From UBA11574 sp963752565 (GTDB lineage: Bacteria; Desulfobacterota; Desulfobacteria; Desulfobacterales; UBA11574), in NCBI GenBank assembly GCA_963752565.1, contig CAVVZC010000002.1:124001-188000 (forward strand): DNA of 64,000 nt, in the 5' to 3' direction. Positions 26,026 through 34,334 of this stretch are shown one piece after another. Each line of letters begins with the position of its first letter. The first letter of the stretch is position 1. The translations under genes and the position numbers were made by a program. The notes below the pieces were generated by a model. The model had not been told where the DNA came from. It searched no databases and saw nothing but the letters and a program-made list of their open reading frames with translations.

Positions 26026-27405
26026 ATGATTCAATTTAATAAAAACATTTTACCCCGACTTAAAGGTACGTACATTACTGGCGGTTCAGTCAGAGATCTG
26101 CTTCTCGGTCGAACCCCCACCGACTATGACATTGCTGTCACTGGAAATCCAGAACAATTTGCAAAAAAATTAATTGCCAAATCAGACGGACACCTTGTCA
26201 GGCTTGGAAAGCCCGGCCGAATGACTATCAGGGTGATATCGGGCGACATTATCTTCGACATCACTTCTTTGAATGGCGCTTCCATAGAAGACAACCTCAA
26301 TCAAAGGGATTTTACCATCAACGCCATTGCTTACGACGTATCTTCAGAAAAAATCATTGACTGTCTTGGCGGCCTTCAGGATCTTGCCAACAAAAAGGTT
26401 CGGATGGTTTCAAAGGAAACTTTCAAAAAAGATCCGGTACGGTTGATACGGGCTTACAGAATTGGCGCCTGTCTAAATTTCGAAATCGAAGCCAAAACAG
26501 CAACGTCAATAAAATCTAATACAAAATTGTTAAAAAACATCCCAGGTGAACGGATTCGGGTGGAACTTTTCACAATGCTCGGCACATCAACATCTTATCT
26601 TTATCTTTCCCAAATGGCAATTAGCGGACTTTTAACATCCATCTTCCCCGATCTCGACCGCCTAAAAGGGTCCTTTCAGAACCATTATCACCATTTTGAT
26701 GGTTTTGAACATACCATGCGAGCTTATGGCCATCTTGAAACCCTACTTAATGACCCCGGAAAAATTCTGCCTGATACTTCTGCCAAAATCCATCAATACA
26801 TCGATAAAAACAGACCGGCGCTGATCAAATGTGCGATCCTTTTACACGACATTGGAAAACCCCTGATGAAAACTCTGGACAGCAGCGGTAAATGCCATTT
26901 TTATGGTCATGCTCGAAAAAGTGCCGATATGGCTCAAAAAATCAGCCAAAGACTCAGATTTTCTAATCATGAAAGGCAGTTTATTGATGGTATTATCCGA
27001 AACCACATGAAACCGCTGTCTCTTTTTACAGCTTATGAAAAAAAGACATTAACTCAAAAGGGTATCACACGATTTTATAAAAAATGTGGTGAATATACAC
27101 CTGCCCTCCTTCTGGCAGCCATAGCGGATACAAAGGCAAAACAACATGTAATAAATCAAAAAAACAGAGCCTTTAAGTCCTTTCTCAAAAAGATGATTTT
27201 CGAATATTTTTATCATTATCAGCCCTTAAGGGATGAACCGCCATTGATAACCGGACGCGATCTAATTCATGTTTTCGGACTTACGCCGTCACCTTTATTT
27301 AGAAAAATTCTTGATCTTGTGGATGACTCAAAATTAACAAAGACCATTAAAAATCGGTCAGAAGCGCTTGAACTGATAAGAGATGTCCTAAGGAATGAAG
27401 GATAG
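26026..27405 (+). CDS. cca: tRNA nucleotidyltransferase / poly(A) polymerase family protein with HD domain
   Basis: A 459-residue class II nucleotidyltransferase. GGSVRDLLLG (19-28) is followed by the catalytic DYD (D33, D35) of the palm and the RRD-like QRDFTINAIAYD region near 97. After the tRNA-binding part comes an HD hydrolase domain (LLHDIGKP near 278, HARKSADMA). The CCA-adding and poly(A)-polymerase members are hard to tell apart by sequence; the HD domain is typical of Cca-type enzymes. The tRNA in this window already encodes its CCA, so a repair role is possible. AGGAAAAG serves as ribosome binding site. Confidence 0.85.
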   Translation: MIQFNKNILPRLKGTYITGGSVRDLLLGRTPTDYDIAVTGNPEQFAKKLIAKSDGHLVRLGKPGRMTIRVISGDIIFDITSLNGASIEDNLNQRDFTINAIAYDVSSEKIIDCLGGLQDLANKKVRMVSKETFKKDPVRLIRAYRIGACLNFEIEAKTATSIKSNTKLLKNIPGERIRVELFTMLGTSTSYLYLSQMAISGLLTSIFPDLDRLKGSFQNHYHHFDGFEHTMRAYGHLETLLNDPGKILPDTSAKIHQYIDKNRPALIKCAILLHDIGKPLMKTLDSSGKCHFYGHARKSADMAQKISQRLRFSNHERQFIDGIIRNHMKPLSLFTAYEKKTLTQKGITRFYKKCGEYTPALLLAAIADTKAKQHVINQKNRAFKSFLKKMIFEYFYHYQPLRDEPPLITGRDLIHVFGLTPSPLFRKILDLVDDSKLTKTIKNRSEALELIRDVLRNEG

Positions 27406-27535
27406 ACCTCTAAATTTTATGTACCAACCCTTGACAATATTACTCTATTTATATAGTAAAGCCGAGAATAACGATATTGATGAAACATGCATAGATTATT
27501 GATCTAAAAACTTATCGTGAAAGGAGACCTGCAGC

Positions 27536-28210
27536 ATGAATATTTTGTTTTTTGGACCGAACGGCAGTGGTAAGGGAACTCAGGGAGCGATTTTAAAAGA
27601 TAAATACAATACACCCCACATTGAATCCGGCGCGATTTTTCGTGATAACATCGGCAAAGGGACTGAATTGGGTGCAAAAGCCAAGGAATATATCGATCGC
27701 GGCGATCTGGTTCCGGATGAAATTACTATCCCGATGATCCTCGACCGTCTGAAACAGGAAGATTGTAAAAATGGATGGCTTCTTGACGGATTCCCGAGGA
27801 ATAAGAATCAGGCGATAAAACTAGATGAAGCACTTAAAGCAGCCGATATGTCTCTAGATATTGTCGTTGAAATACTTCTGGATAAAGAAATTGCAAAAAA
27901 CAGGATCATGGGACGTCGGCTCTGTGTAAACAACAATAACCATCCCAACAACATCTATATTGACGTCATCAAGCCCGATGGAGATAAGTGCCGTGTTTGC
28001 GGCGGTGATTTAAAGACCAGAGATGATGACCAAGATGAAGGTGCTATTAACAAGCGTCACGATATTTACTATAATGCTGAGGAGGGTACCCTTGCATCAG
28101 CCTATTATTTCAAAGACCTTGCCGCCCAACAAGGGGCAATGAAATATATCACTCTGGACGGCAAACCCAGCGTACAGGACGTTACTGCTGAACTTGTTTC
28201 CAAGCTGTAA
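27536..28210 (+). CDS. adk: Adenylate kinase with metal-binding LID
   Basis: A 224-residue enzyme that interconverts ATP, ADP and AMP. The P-loop is GPNGSGKGT (7-15), and the DGFPRN motif is near 84-89. The LID has C130-x5-H136-x15-C152-x2-C155. That spacing is exactly the one described for the Zn/Co/Fe-binding adenylate kinase of Desulfovibrio gigas, rather than the usual four-cysteine LID. This is one of the best taxonomic markers in the window. AAAGGAG lies 9 bp before the ATG. A strong terminator follows. Confidence 0.95.
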   Translation: MNILFFGPNGSGKGTQGAILKDKYNTPHIESGAIFRDNIGKGTELGAKAKEYIDRGDLVPDEITIPMILDRLKQEDCKNGWLLDGFPRNKNQAIKLDEALKAADMSLDIVVEILLDKEIAKNRIMGRRLCVNNNNHPNNIYIDVIKPDGDKCRVCGGDLKTRDDDQDEGAINKRHDIYYNAEEGTLASAYYFKDLAAQQGAMKYITLDGKPSVQDVTAELVSKL

Positions 28211-28292
28211 ATTATACCTAAACCAAGCGTTTAAAATAATAACAGAAATAGTTAAAATTTATAGATAAACGACCATTGAATGCAAGTATCGT

Positions 28293-28335
28293 AATGTGTC
28301 CGTGGGCAAATTTTTAGCACGGACACATTTTTTTT
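28293..28335 (+). terminator. Rho-independent terminator after adk
   Basis: A perfect 12-bp stem (AATGTGTCCGTG at 28293-28304, CACGGACACATT at 28318-28329) is followed by an uninterrupted T run to 28335. Beyond it, up to rpsU (28548), the spacer is AT-rich and gene-free, with a further CTCGTG/CACGAG pairing around 28391-28431. Confidence 0.85.
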
Positions 28336-28547
28336 AAACTTGCTATAAACAGCAAAATAATAATACTCGGAAGTAAAAACACCGTTTCCCTCGTGCTGAG
28401 AACACTTTTTTTTTAAAAAAAGACACGAGATAAAATATTTTTGCTTGCCAATAAATTTGTTTTTCGATAAGAGATTAAATTTACCAAATATTAAAATAAC
28501 CATCGGAAATCTTATGAACTGTTGATGGAAAAAAGGGGGCGAAAAAT

Positions 28548-28757
28548 TTGAAGGATATTGAGGTCAAGGTTTTTGATAATGACCTTGAAAAGGCGATGCG
28601 CATTCTGAAAAAGAAGGTTCAGAATGATGGCCTTTTTAAACGATTAAAAATGAAAAAAGCCTATGAAAAGCCGAGTGAATATCGACGTCGCAAACAGCGT
28701 GAAGCCTTGAGAAGACAAAGAATAGCGGCTTCCAGAAATAGATACCGAAGAAGATAA
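28548..28757 (+). CDS. rpsU: Ribosomal protein S21
   Basis: A 69-residue basic small-subunit protein (EVKVFDNDLEKAMRILKKKV, then an Arg-rich C-terminus ending RNRYRRR). The start codon is TTG at 28548 behind AGGGGGCGA; no in-frame ATG would keep the conserved N-terminus. It is followed by its own terminator, so it is a single-gene unit. Confidence 0.93.
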   Translation: MKDIEVKVFDNDLEKAMRILKKKVQNDGLFKRLKMKKAYEKPSEYRRRKQREALRRQRIAASRNRYRRR

Positions 28758-28780
28758 CGGCAACCCTTAAAAAGAGTTTA

Positions 28781-28816
28781 AAACCCGGCAAATGTATTCA
28801 TTTTGCCGGGTTTTTT
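28781..28816 (+). terminator. Rho-independent terminator after rpsU
   Basis: A 12-bp stem (AAACCCGGCAAA at 28781-28792, TTTGCCGGGTTT at 28802-28813) is followed by further T residues to 28816. It ends 9 bp before the chosen folC start. Confidence 0.85.
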
Positions 28817-28824
28817 CTGTAAAA

Positions 28825-30123
28825 ATGTCAACAAAAGCGTCTTACAAAAGCTGCCTAAAAACCCTATACAGCCTTAGAAGATATGGCATTATTCTGGGCC
28901 TGGACATCATAGGAAATATTCTCAAAGGCGTTGGAAATCCCCAGAATAATTTCAACACGATCCATGTGGCCGGAACCAACGGAAAAGGATCCATCGCTTC
29001 CGCTCTATCTACCATTCTTCACAAAGCAGGATATAAGGTCGGTCTTTATACCTCCCCACATTTGGTCAGATTTAATGAAAGGATTTGTATAAACAATCAC
29101 CCTGTTTCTGACGAAAACGTAGTTGCCGCTTATAAGGCTGTAAAAAGCGCACACCACGGCTCTCGAGAACCCACTTTTTTTGAGTTTACAACGGCAATGG
29201 CGTTTTATGAATTCGGCCGACACAATGTTGAATGGGCTGTCGTTGAAACCGGCATGGGGGGGCGGCTCGACGCAACCAACATTATCACACCCGCTCTGAC
29301 CATCATAACCAATATATCCCTTGAACATAAACTATATCTGGGCAACACCATCTCTGAGATCACCCGTGAAAAAGGGGGTATTATCAAGAAAGGAACTCCT
29401 GTTGTCACCGGTGTCACTCAAAAAAATGCCATCTCAACGTTAACATCCATAGCCAAATCACAGTCAGCGCCACTTTATCGTTTTGGAGATGCTTTTCGAA
29501 TTCGACGTAACAGAAACACAACATTTAATTATTTTGGGATCAATCACGTATGGCGGAACATCAAAACCGGATTAATCGGCAAACATCAGATCAACAATGC
29601 AGCGCTGATTCTTGCTGCATGTGAGCTGCTAATCAAAAACAATCTTAACCTTACATTAAAAAACATCAAGGATGGATTGGAACAAAACAGATGGCCGGGG
29701 AGGCTGGAAATTGTCTCTTCATCGCCTCTGATATTGCTTGACGGTGCCCACAACTTCATTGCCGCCCGTCATCTGGCAAGATATCTTTCAGAGAATCTCT
29801 CTGATCGCAATATAACGTTGCTCATCGGTATATTGGATGATAAGCCGTATAAAGCCATACTAAAAGACCTTCTCCCCCTTTGCCGGAAAGTCATATTAAC
29901 CCGCCCCAAAATTGATCGGGCTCTAGCACCGGAAAAACTTTATCCTATCGCCCAAAAGATAATTTCAGACATTCATGTCATTCCAGATGTCGACAAAGCC
30001 ATAATATATGCCATTGAGAACGCTTCACCAAAAGATGTCATCTGTATTGCAGGATCTCTTTACGTGGTCGGTGAAGCCAAAGAATTGTTTGAAAAACGCG
30101 CCGACCTTTTACGCAAAAATTAA
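28825..30123 (+). CDS. folC: Folylpolyglutamate synthase / dihydrofolate synthase
   Basis: A Mur-ligase-like ATP-dependent enzyme that adds glutamate to dihydropteroate or folates. The P-loop HVAGTNGKGSIAS, the GGRLDATNI loop and the LLDGAHN motif near 310 (from this start) are intact. An in-frame ATG at 28792 lies inside the rpsU terminator stem and would add 11 unlikely residues, so the ATG at 28825 (MSTKASYKS) is preferred; it has no strong ribosome binding site. 432 residues is the usual length. Confidence 0.92.
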   Translation: MSTKASYKSCLKTLYSLRRYGIILGLDIIGNILKGVGNPQNNFNTIHVAGTNGKGSIASALSTILHKAGYKVGLYTSPHLVRFNERICINNHPVSDENVVAAYKAVKSAHHGSREPTFFEFTTAMAFYEFGRHNVEWAVVETGMGGRLDATNIITPALTIITNISLEHKLYLGNTISEITREKGGIIKKGTPVVTGVTQKNAISTLTSIAKSQSAPLYRFGDAFRIRRNRNTTFNYFGINHVWRNIKTGLIGKHQINNAALILAACELLIKNNLNLTLKNIKDGLEQNRWPGRLEIVSSSPLILLDGAHNFIAARHLARYLSENLSDRNITLLIGILDDKPYKAILKDLLPLCRKVILTRPKIDRALAPEKLYPIAQKIISDIHVIPDVDKAIIYAIENASPKDVICIAGSLYVVGEAKELFEKRADLLRKN

Positions 30124-30177
30124 ACACATATGATATTTTTCCAGTTTTGTTTGCGATTATTTAGGGTACCATCACGC

Positions 30178-30206
30178 TTGACATACTCTTGCCGATGAAC
30201 TATTTG
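30178..30206 (+). promoter_or_regulatory. Candidate promoter of tRNA-Arg
   Basis: A perfect TTGACA (30178-30183), a 17-base spacer and TATTTG (30201-30206), 30 bp before the tRNA. The -10 box is weak (3 of 6), but the position fits a stable-RNA promoter. Confidence 0.5.
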
Positions 30207-30235
30207 TCGGCATATTTAAAGCCCCGGCAAAAATT

Positions 30236-30311
30236 GCGCCCGTAGCTCAGTGGATAGAGCGTCAGCCTCCGGAGCTGAAAGCCGCTGGTTCGAACCCAGC
30301 CGGGCGTACCA
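30236..30311 (+). tRNA. tRNA-Arg (anticodon CCG)
   Basis: A 76-nt cloverleaf: acceptor GCGCCCG pairs with CGGGCGT (one G-T pair), the D arm contains TAGCTCAGTGGATAGAGC, the anticodon stem TCAGC/GCTGA encloses loop CTCCGGA giving anticodon CCG, and the T arm has GGTTCGAACCC. The 3' CCA is encoded. It decodes CGG. Its 3' end borders an integrase remnant. Confidence 0.96.
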
Positions 30312-30319
30312 GTGAAATC

Positions 30320-30349
30320 AAGGGTTTAGCCATTTGCGGTTAATCCCTT
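30320..30349 (+). terminator. Possible terminator downstream of tRNA-Arg
   Basis: AAGGGTTTAGCC pairs imperfectly (two mismatches) with GGTTAATCCCTT, starting 9 bp after the tRNA. The T tract is weak. It may instead belong to the attachment region of the former integrated element. Confidence 0.35.
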
Positions 30350-30356
30350 GTCTACT

Positions 30357-30373
30357 TTTGGGTGCACATAGGG
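30357..30373 (+). repeat. 17-bp direct repeat, left copy (possible element boundary)
   Basis: TTTGGGTGCACATAGGG is repeated exactly at 32937-32953, about 2.6 kb away, bracketing the integrase remnant, the RHH gene and the AT-rich membrane protein. It lies 46 bp beyond the tRNA-Arg 3' end, so it is not a simple tRNA-tail duplication. Confidence 0.55.
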
Positions 30374-30439
30374 AGCAGTTGGGTCTTTAAAGGAAGAATC
30401 ATCAAGTGCATCCACTTCAAACTTCTTCTTTCCCGGAAA

Positions 30440-30821
30440 TCACTGATAATAAACACCCATTGTGAATTTAATCGAGTGATGTCCAAGCTGATTTGAAAAA
30501 TCAGCAATGTTGTCACCTTTTGATATCCTTAATGTCGCGTAAGCATGTCTCAAATCGTGTATTCTGATTTCTCTCAACCCGGCTCTATGGAGCGCTTTTT
30601 TAAAGGCCCGGCTTCTCCAATGCCCCTGGTCCAGAAGTCCGCCGTCACGATTTGTAAAAATGTATTCCGGCTTATCCCCCAAACCTAAAGAGAGTCCTTT
30701 TTTTGATCCTTTGCCTTGAGGAAATTTTTCCCAGTCTTTACGCGGGATTCGTGGGGATAATTTCGTGATCGAGCGCTAAATTAAAAATTCCGCTTAAACA
30801 ATTTCGAGTTTTGGGATTGAC
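30440..30821 (-). pseudogene. Decayed tyrosine recombinase (phage-type integrase)
   Basis: The C-terminal catalytic part is readable at 30440-30767: IHDLRHAYATL (HxxR), QLGHHSI (the conserved His) and the final VYY with the candidate nucleophile Tyr, ending soon after. In another frame, 30741-30821 encodes NPKTRNCLSGIFNLALDHEIIPTNPA in two adjoining pieces, the end of the core-binding domain. A frameshift or deletion separates the two, and nothing recognisable of the N-terminal arm-binding domain remains. The gene's 3' end faces the tRNA-Arg 3' end, the classic arrangement for tRNA-targeted integrative elements. It is surely non-functional as it stands. Confidence 0.85.
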
Positions 30822-30936
30822 TTCTTAATTCTTATTGGTTACTATTAGTCAACGTTGATTATAACCATTAAACAATAGGAGGCCTAATGTCAAATAAATT
30901 CTTTTAAACGTCGTTAAATTCTGCTAAATAGGGGGC

Positions 30937-31101
30937 ATGAAACCAATGATCGGAATCAAAATTAAGCCCGAAATTAAAGAACTTCTGCAAAAATTAGCAG
31001 ATGCAGAGAGCCGAAATTTAAGCAACTTCTGCTATCATGCCATTAAAATCTATGTTAAAGAGCACCTCGATGTTGACATAGAAAAAGAAGCTAAAAAATA
31101 A
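30937..31101 (+). CDS. Small ribbon-helix-helix DNA-binding protein
   Basis: A 54-residue protein starting at an ATG behind TAGGGGGC. The sequence fits an Arc/MetJ-like fold: beta strand (GIKIKPEI), helix (KELLQKLADAESRN), turn with LSNF, second helix (CYHAIKIYVKEHL). Such proteins serve as repressors, antitoxins or accessory recombination proteins in mobile elements. No toxin-like gene accompanies it. It lies just downstream of the integrase remnant, on the other strand, and is probably a relic of the same element. The frame is short, but the helix pattern and the ribosome binding site support it. Confidence 0.65.
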   Translation: MKPMIGIKIKPEIKELLQKLADAESRNLSNFCYHAIKIYVKEHLDVDIEKEAKK

Positions 31102-31138
31102 CTTGTAGCCGAGAGGTTGCCATGAACTGACTATTAAG

Positions 31139-31170
31139 ACCCTATTTCTCATGTTGAGAGGTGGGGTTTT
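31139..31170 (+). terminator. Possible terminator after the RHH gene
   Basis: ACCCTATTTCTCA and TGAGAGGTGGGGT form an imperfect hairpin (31139-31165) followed by TTTTG. From here to 31552 there is no credible gene, only AT-rich DNA. Confidence 0.4.
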
Positions 31171-31552
31171 GTCTTTGCATTGAACCGATTAGATATCGCA
31201 ACAAAGTTTATGGGCCATATACCGGCAGGTAATATCCAATTAATAAAAATTTGCGATTCAGAACCGAGTTTTGAACTCAAATGTACCGCATAAGACGCTT
31301 CTTCTAATCGATAATATGGAAAAATTTTCATAAATTTGTATAATTCACCCCACAATTTTTCATATTTTATTATGGATTAATACGGCTATCCTACCTTAAT
31401 GTTATTGTAACTATTTGATATCAATAGAATTGCAATATAAGTATTTGATTCTGCATAAATTTTGCATAATAATTCATAACCCGTTAGATACCATCATCGT
31501 GGTGATGGATTTAATATGACCATTCAAAATCACATCTAATTTTGGACATTAT

Positions 31553-32638
31553 ATGAGGATTGGGCCATTCATGATTATGCCCCACAGATTAACATTTTTT
31601 GTAATAGCAATTGTATGGTTGTCAACTGCCTTAATTTCTATACCAATTGCGACTCGGGATGCTCACGCTTTAAATTTTGATGCTCTTGTTATTGACTATT
31701 CGACTTGGATAGAAAATCAATCCAGGACTACATCATTATATCATTTTGAGCCATATAATATCTCTATCCCCCTACCTTATAGTCACCTAATGTCGACTGA
31801 TTTTGGGTTAAATGTGCCTTCAGGAACAAATGTCAAAAGTGATTACATTACTAATGATTTTGAGGTTTCCTGCTGGCTCCGGGCCAATCTCGGTAAAATT
31901 GATCTAAAGGGAAATCCCTTCCCAGATTATATTTACAAGTCACGAACAGATTTGTTCGACCCATCTCAAATCGTCATCCAAAAATTTACGTCAATTTTCT
32001 TATTGATTGCCTTCATTCTTATTATTATGTTGTTTATTAGCCTCACTGGCTTAGTATTTCTTGACAAATACGTATTTCGCACAGTCCTTCAGAACTGCTT
32101 TCGATCAGATAAAAATCTCAGCTGGGCTAGAACCAAAAAAGAAATTAGACGCTTTTCTCAATTCGTTTTAAAGATTGTTATTATCATAGTTTTATACACA
32201 GCATTTAATGCCGCTTTGTTATTCCTGTGCCATGAATACATCGTACCGATTCCAACAGTCATAAAAATATTCAGCGTTTTCGATATTGATCCCGTTTTTT
32301 GGGAAGACAATATAGAGATTGGAATATTTGGAGATATTGGGCAGGAATATGAGGGGTGGAGTAATAAAAAAGGTTTTAGCTCCGAAACGGGCAGATTTTT
32401 TCAAGAGCTCCTGTGGAATTACTGGTATATTTTGATCGCCCTCATGCTTTATTTCGGGTTTTCTTTTTACTTGTCTGTGTTTAAACTTTCCTTAGGTATG
32501 TTTAAGCGTTACAAAATGCGCGTAAGGCGACGAAAATTTTTTTATCACTCTTTAGAACTACATCGATTAAATAAAAAAACGCTGGAGACAGATCAACCGG
32601 TATGCAGTGGCAATAATACCGAGAATGCGAGCAAATAA
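31553..32638 (+). CDS. AT-rich membrane protein of unknown function
   Basis: A 361-residue protein I cannot assign. There is a signal-like N-terminal hydrophobic segment (about 12-35), an extracytoplasmic region of about 110 residues with WIENQSRTTSLYHFEPYNISIPLP, then three further transmembrane segments near 145-172, 208-230 and 290-312, and a basic C-terminal tail. In-frame ATGs at 31553, 31571 and 31577 are possible starts; none has a strong ribosome binding site. Its base composition is more AT-rich than the housekeeping genes around it, and it lies inside the decayed integrative islet, so it is likely acquired cargo. Confidence 0.65.
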   Translation: MRIGPFMIMPHRLTFFVIAIVWLSTALISIPIATRDAHALNFDALVIDYSTWIENQSRTTSLYHFEPYNISIPLPYSHLMSTDFGLNVPSGTNVKSDYITNDFEVSCWLRANLGKIDLKGNPFPDYIYKSRTDLFDPSQIVIQKFTSIFLLIAFILIIMLFISLTGLVFLDKYVFRTVLQNCFRSDKNLSWARTKKEIRRFSQFVLKIVIIIVLYTAFNAALLFLCHEYIVPIPTVIKIFSVFDIDPVFWEDNIEIGIFGDIGQEYEGWSNKKGFSSETGRFFQELLWNYWYILIALMLYFGFSFYLSVFKLSLGMFKRYKMRVRRRKFFYHSLELHRLNKKTLETDQPVCSGNNTENASK

Positions 32639-33135
32639 AAATCATATGCTGAAAGTTAGGTCTCGGGAATTAGCCGCAATTGCCTTCTAAGTTCAAGAAT
32701 GGTTGATTTCTGCCTTCTATACGTAATACTGAGCCCGCTCTAATTTATGTGACTTCGATTTAAAATCTTCAATCCGAGACCTGTTCTTTCTGCTTATCTG
32801 CAATCTTGAAGGCGGTTCAGAAGTTGTGATATCTAAGTCAAAATCCCTCTATCAAGTGATGTTTCGATTCATCTTGTCTTTGTAAAACAAAGTGTTGATC
32901 TGAACGCAAATAAAAACCCGGCCGAAGCGACCGGGGTTTGGGTGCACATAGGGTGCATTTGACCTTTACGATTTATTATGATTTATTAAACGCAACCTTT
33001 GAATATAGCATAAAATATTGATGTCATTCGGCATGAAATTGCCGTGATCAGATCCATTTCCGGTGGTTTGCTTCAGCATCTCGATGAAAAGGGATTTTGG
33101 ATTAGAACAAAACATGTTCATAAAGAAAATCTGAA
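32639..33135. other. Gene-free right flank of the islet
   Basis: No coding frame. It contains GGTCTCGG (32661-) mirrored by CCGAGACC near 32777. A hairpin at 32914-32939 pairs AAACCCGG with CCGGGGTTT; read on the minus strand it is followed by TTTTT. The right copy of the 17-bp repeat lies here, and the flank also probably holds the promoter of the Mla-type operon, which I could not pick out. Confidence 0.45.
32937..32953 (+). repeat. 17-bp direct repeat, right copy
   Basis: Exact repeat of 30357-30373 (TTTGGGTGCACATAGGG), continued on both sides by looser similarity (GTGCATTTGACCTTTA against AGCAGTTGGGTCTTTA). It marks a plausible right edge of the decayed integrative element. Confidence 0.55.
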
Positions 33136-33156
33136 ATGAAAAGAGGAACCAACGCC

Positions 33157-34278
33157 ATGAAAATGAGCTTCAACGGGCCTATAGAAGGTGTACTGCTGAT
33201 TCATCTTTCCGGAGAATGGCGCATTGGCGAAGCCCTGCCTTCTTTTAAAGAAATTCAAAATCAGCTGATGTCGGAAATAGATATTCGAAAAGTCGCCTTT
33301 GACGCAAAGAACCTCACCCAATGGGACAGCAGTCTGCTCATCTTATTAAAAAGAATTAAAACACTTTGTTCCGAAAATAACATCTTCCTGGATCGTGAGG
33401 GACTTCCAAAAGGTGCGAAACGTCTTCTTGAACTGGCCACAGCCGTACCGGAAATCACTGATGCAAAAAAAGTCAAGGAGCAAGAAACATTCCTTTATCT
33501 TGTGGGAGCTGAAACGATCCATTTTTTCAGATCAGCAAGAGAAATGATTGCTTTCATTGGTGGGGCATTTCTGGCTTTTATCAGATTTTTTAAAGGCAAA
33601 GCGCGTTATCGCCGCTCTGACCTGACCATGACCATCCAGGAATGTGGTGCAGAGGCACTCCCAATCATATCGCTCATCAGTCTGTTGGTTGGTTTAATTC
33701 TTGCTTTTGTCGGTGCCATACAATTAAAAATGTTCGGCGCACAAATCTACATTGCCAACCTCGTGGGTATTGCCATGGTTCGGGTTATGGGGGCTGTCAT
33801 GACCGGCATCATCATGGCAGGTCGGACGGGGGCTGCCTTTGCTGCTCAGATCGGTACAATGGAGGTGAATGAGGAAATCGACGCCCTTAAAACTCTCGGT
33901 GTTTCACCCATGGAATTTCTGGTTTTACCAAGGATGCTGGCCCTGATTCTCATGATGCCGCTTCTATGCCTTTATGCGGATCTCATGGGCATTCTGGGCG
34001 GGTCGATTGTCGCCGTGGGAATTTTAGATGTAAATATATTCCAGTATTATATCCAGACCAAAAACGCTGTTAGCCTGAACCATCTCTGGATCGGAATTTT
34101 TCATAGCGCTGTCTTTGGTGTTCTGGTGGCCTTGTCGGGATGCCTCAGGGGAATGCAGTGCGGTCGAAGCGCTTCCGCTGTAGGAGATGCAGCCACATCG
34201 GCGGTGGTGACAGCCATCGTCAGCATCACTGTAGCAACAGCGATCATAACGCTCATCTGTAACGTGATAGGCATCTAA
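33157..34278 (+). CDS. mlaE: MlaE-type ABC transporter permease with N-terminal STAS-like domain
   Basis: A permease of the Mla phospholipid-trafficking ABC transporter in the inner membrane. The N-terminal 110 or so residues resemble a STAS/MlaB domain (LIHLSGEWRIGEALPSF, AFDAKNLTQWDSSLLILLKR), which in E. coli is the separate MlaB protein. The MlaE core follows with five to six membrane segments and the family motif GRTGAAFAAQIGTMEVNEEIDAL near 230-252. The frame allows an ATG at 33136, but AAGAGGA lies ahead of the ATG at 33157. It leads an operon with mlaF, mlaD and a PqiC-like lipoprotein gene. Confidence 0.9.
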   Translation: MKMSFNGPIEGVLLIHLSGEWRIGEALPSFKEIQNQLMSEIDIRKVAFDAKNLTQWDSSLLILLKRIKTLCSENNIFLDREGLPKGAKRLLELATAVPEITDAKKVKEQETFLYLVGAETIHFFRSAREMIAFIGGAFLAFIRFFKGKARYRRSDLTMTIQECGAEALPIISLISLLVGLILAFVGAIQLKMFGAQIYIANLVGIAMVRVMGAVMTGIIMAGRTGAAFAAQIGTMEVNEEIDALKTLGVSPMEFLVLPRMLALILMMPLLCLYADLMGILGGSIVAVGILDVNIFQYYIQTKNAVSLNHLWIGIFHSAVFGVLVALSGCLRGMQCGRSASAVGDAATSAVVTAIVSITVATAIITLICNVIGI

Positions 34279-34334
34279 CCCGAATTTATCCTGAAAACCA
34301 TGATGATATTCTAATAAATGGTTGAACAGAAAAA

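Noticed and set aside
31149..31355. Minus-strand frame of 68 codons in the islet
   Set aside because: TTG start, no ribosome binding site, no family similarity, and it overlaps the terminator candidate after the RHH gene.
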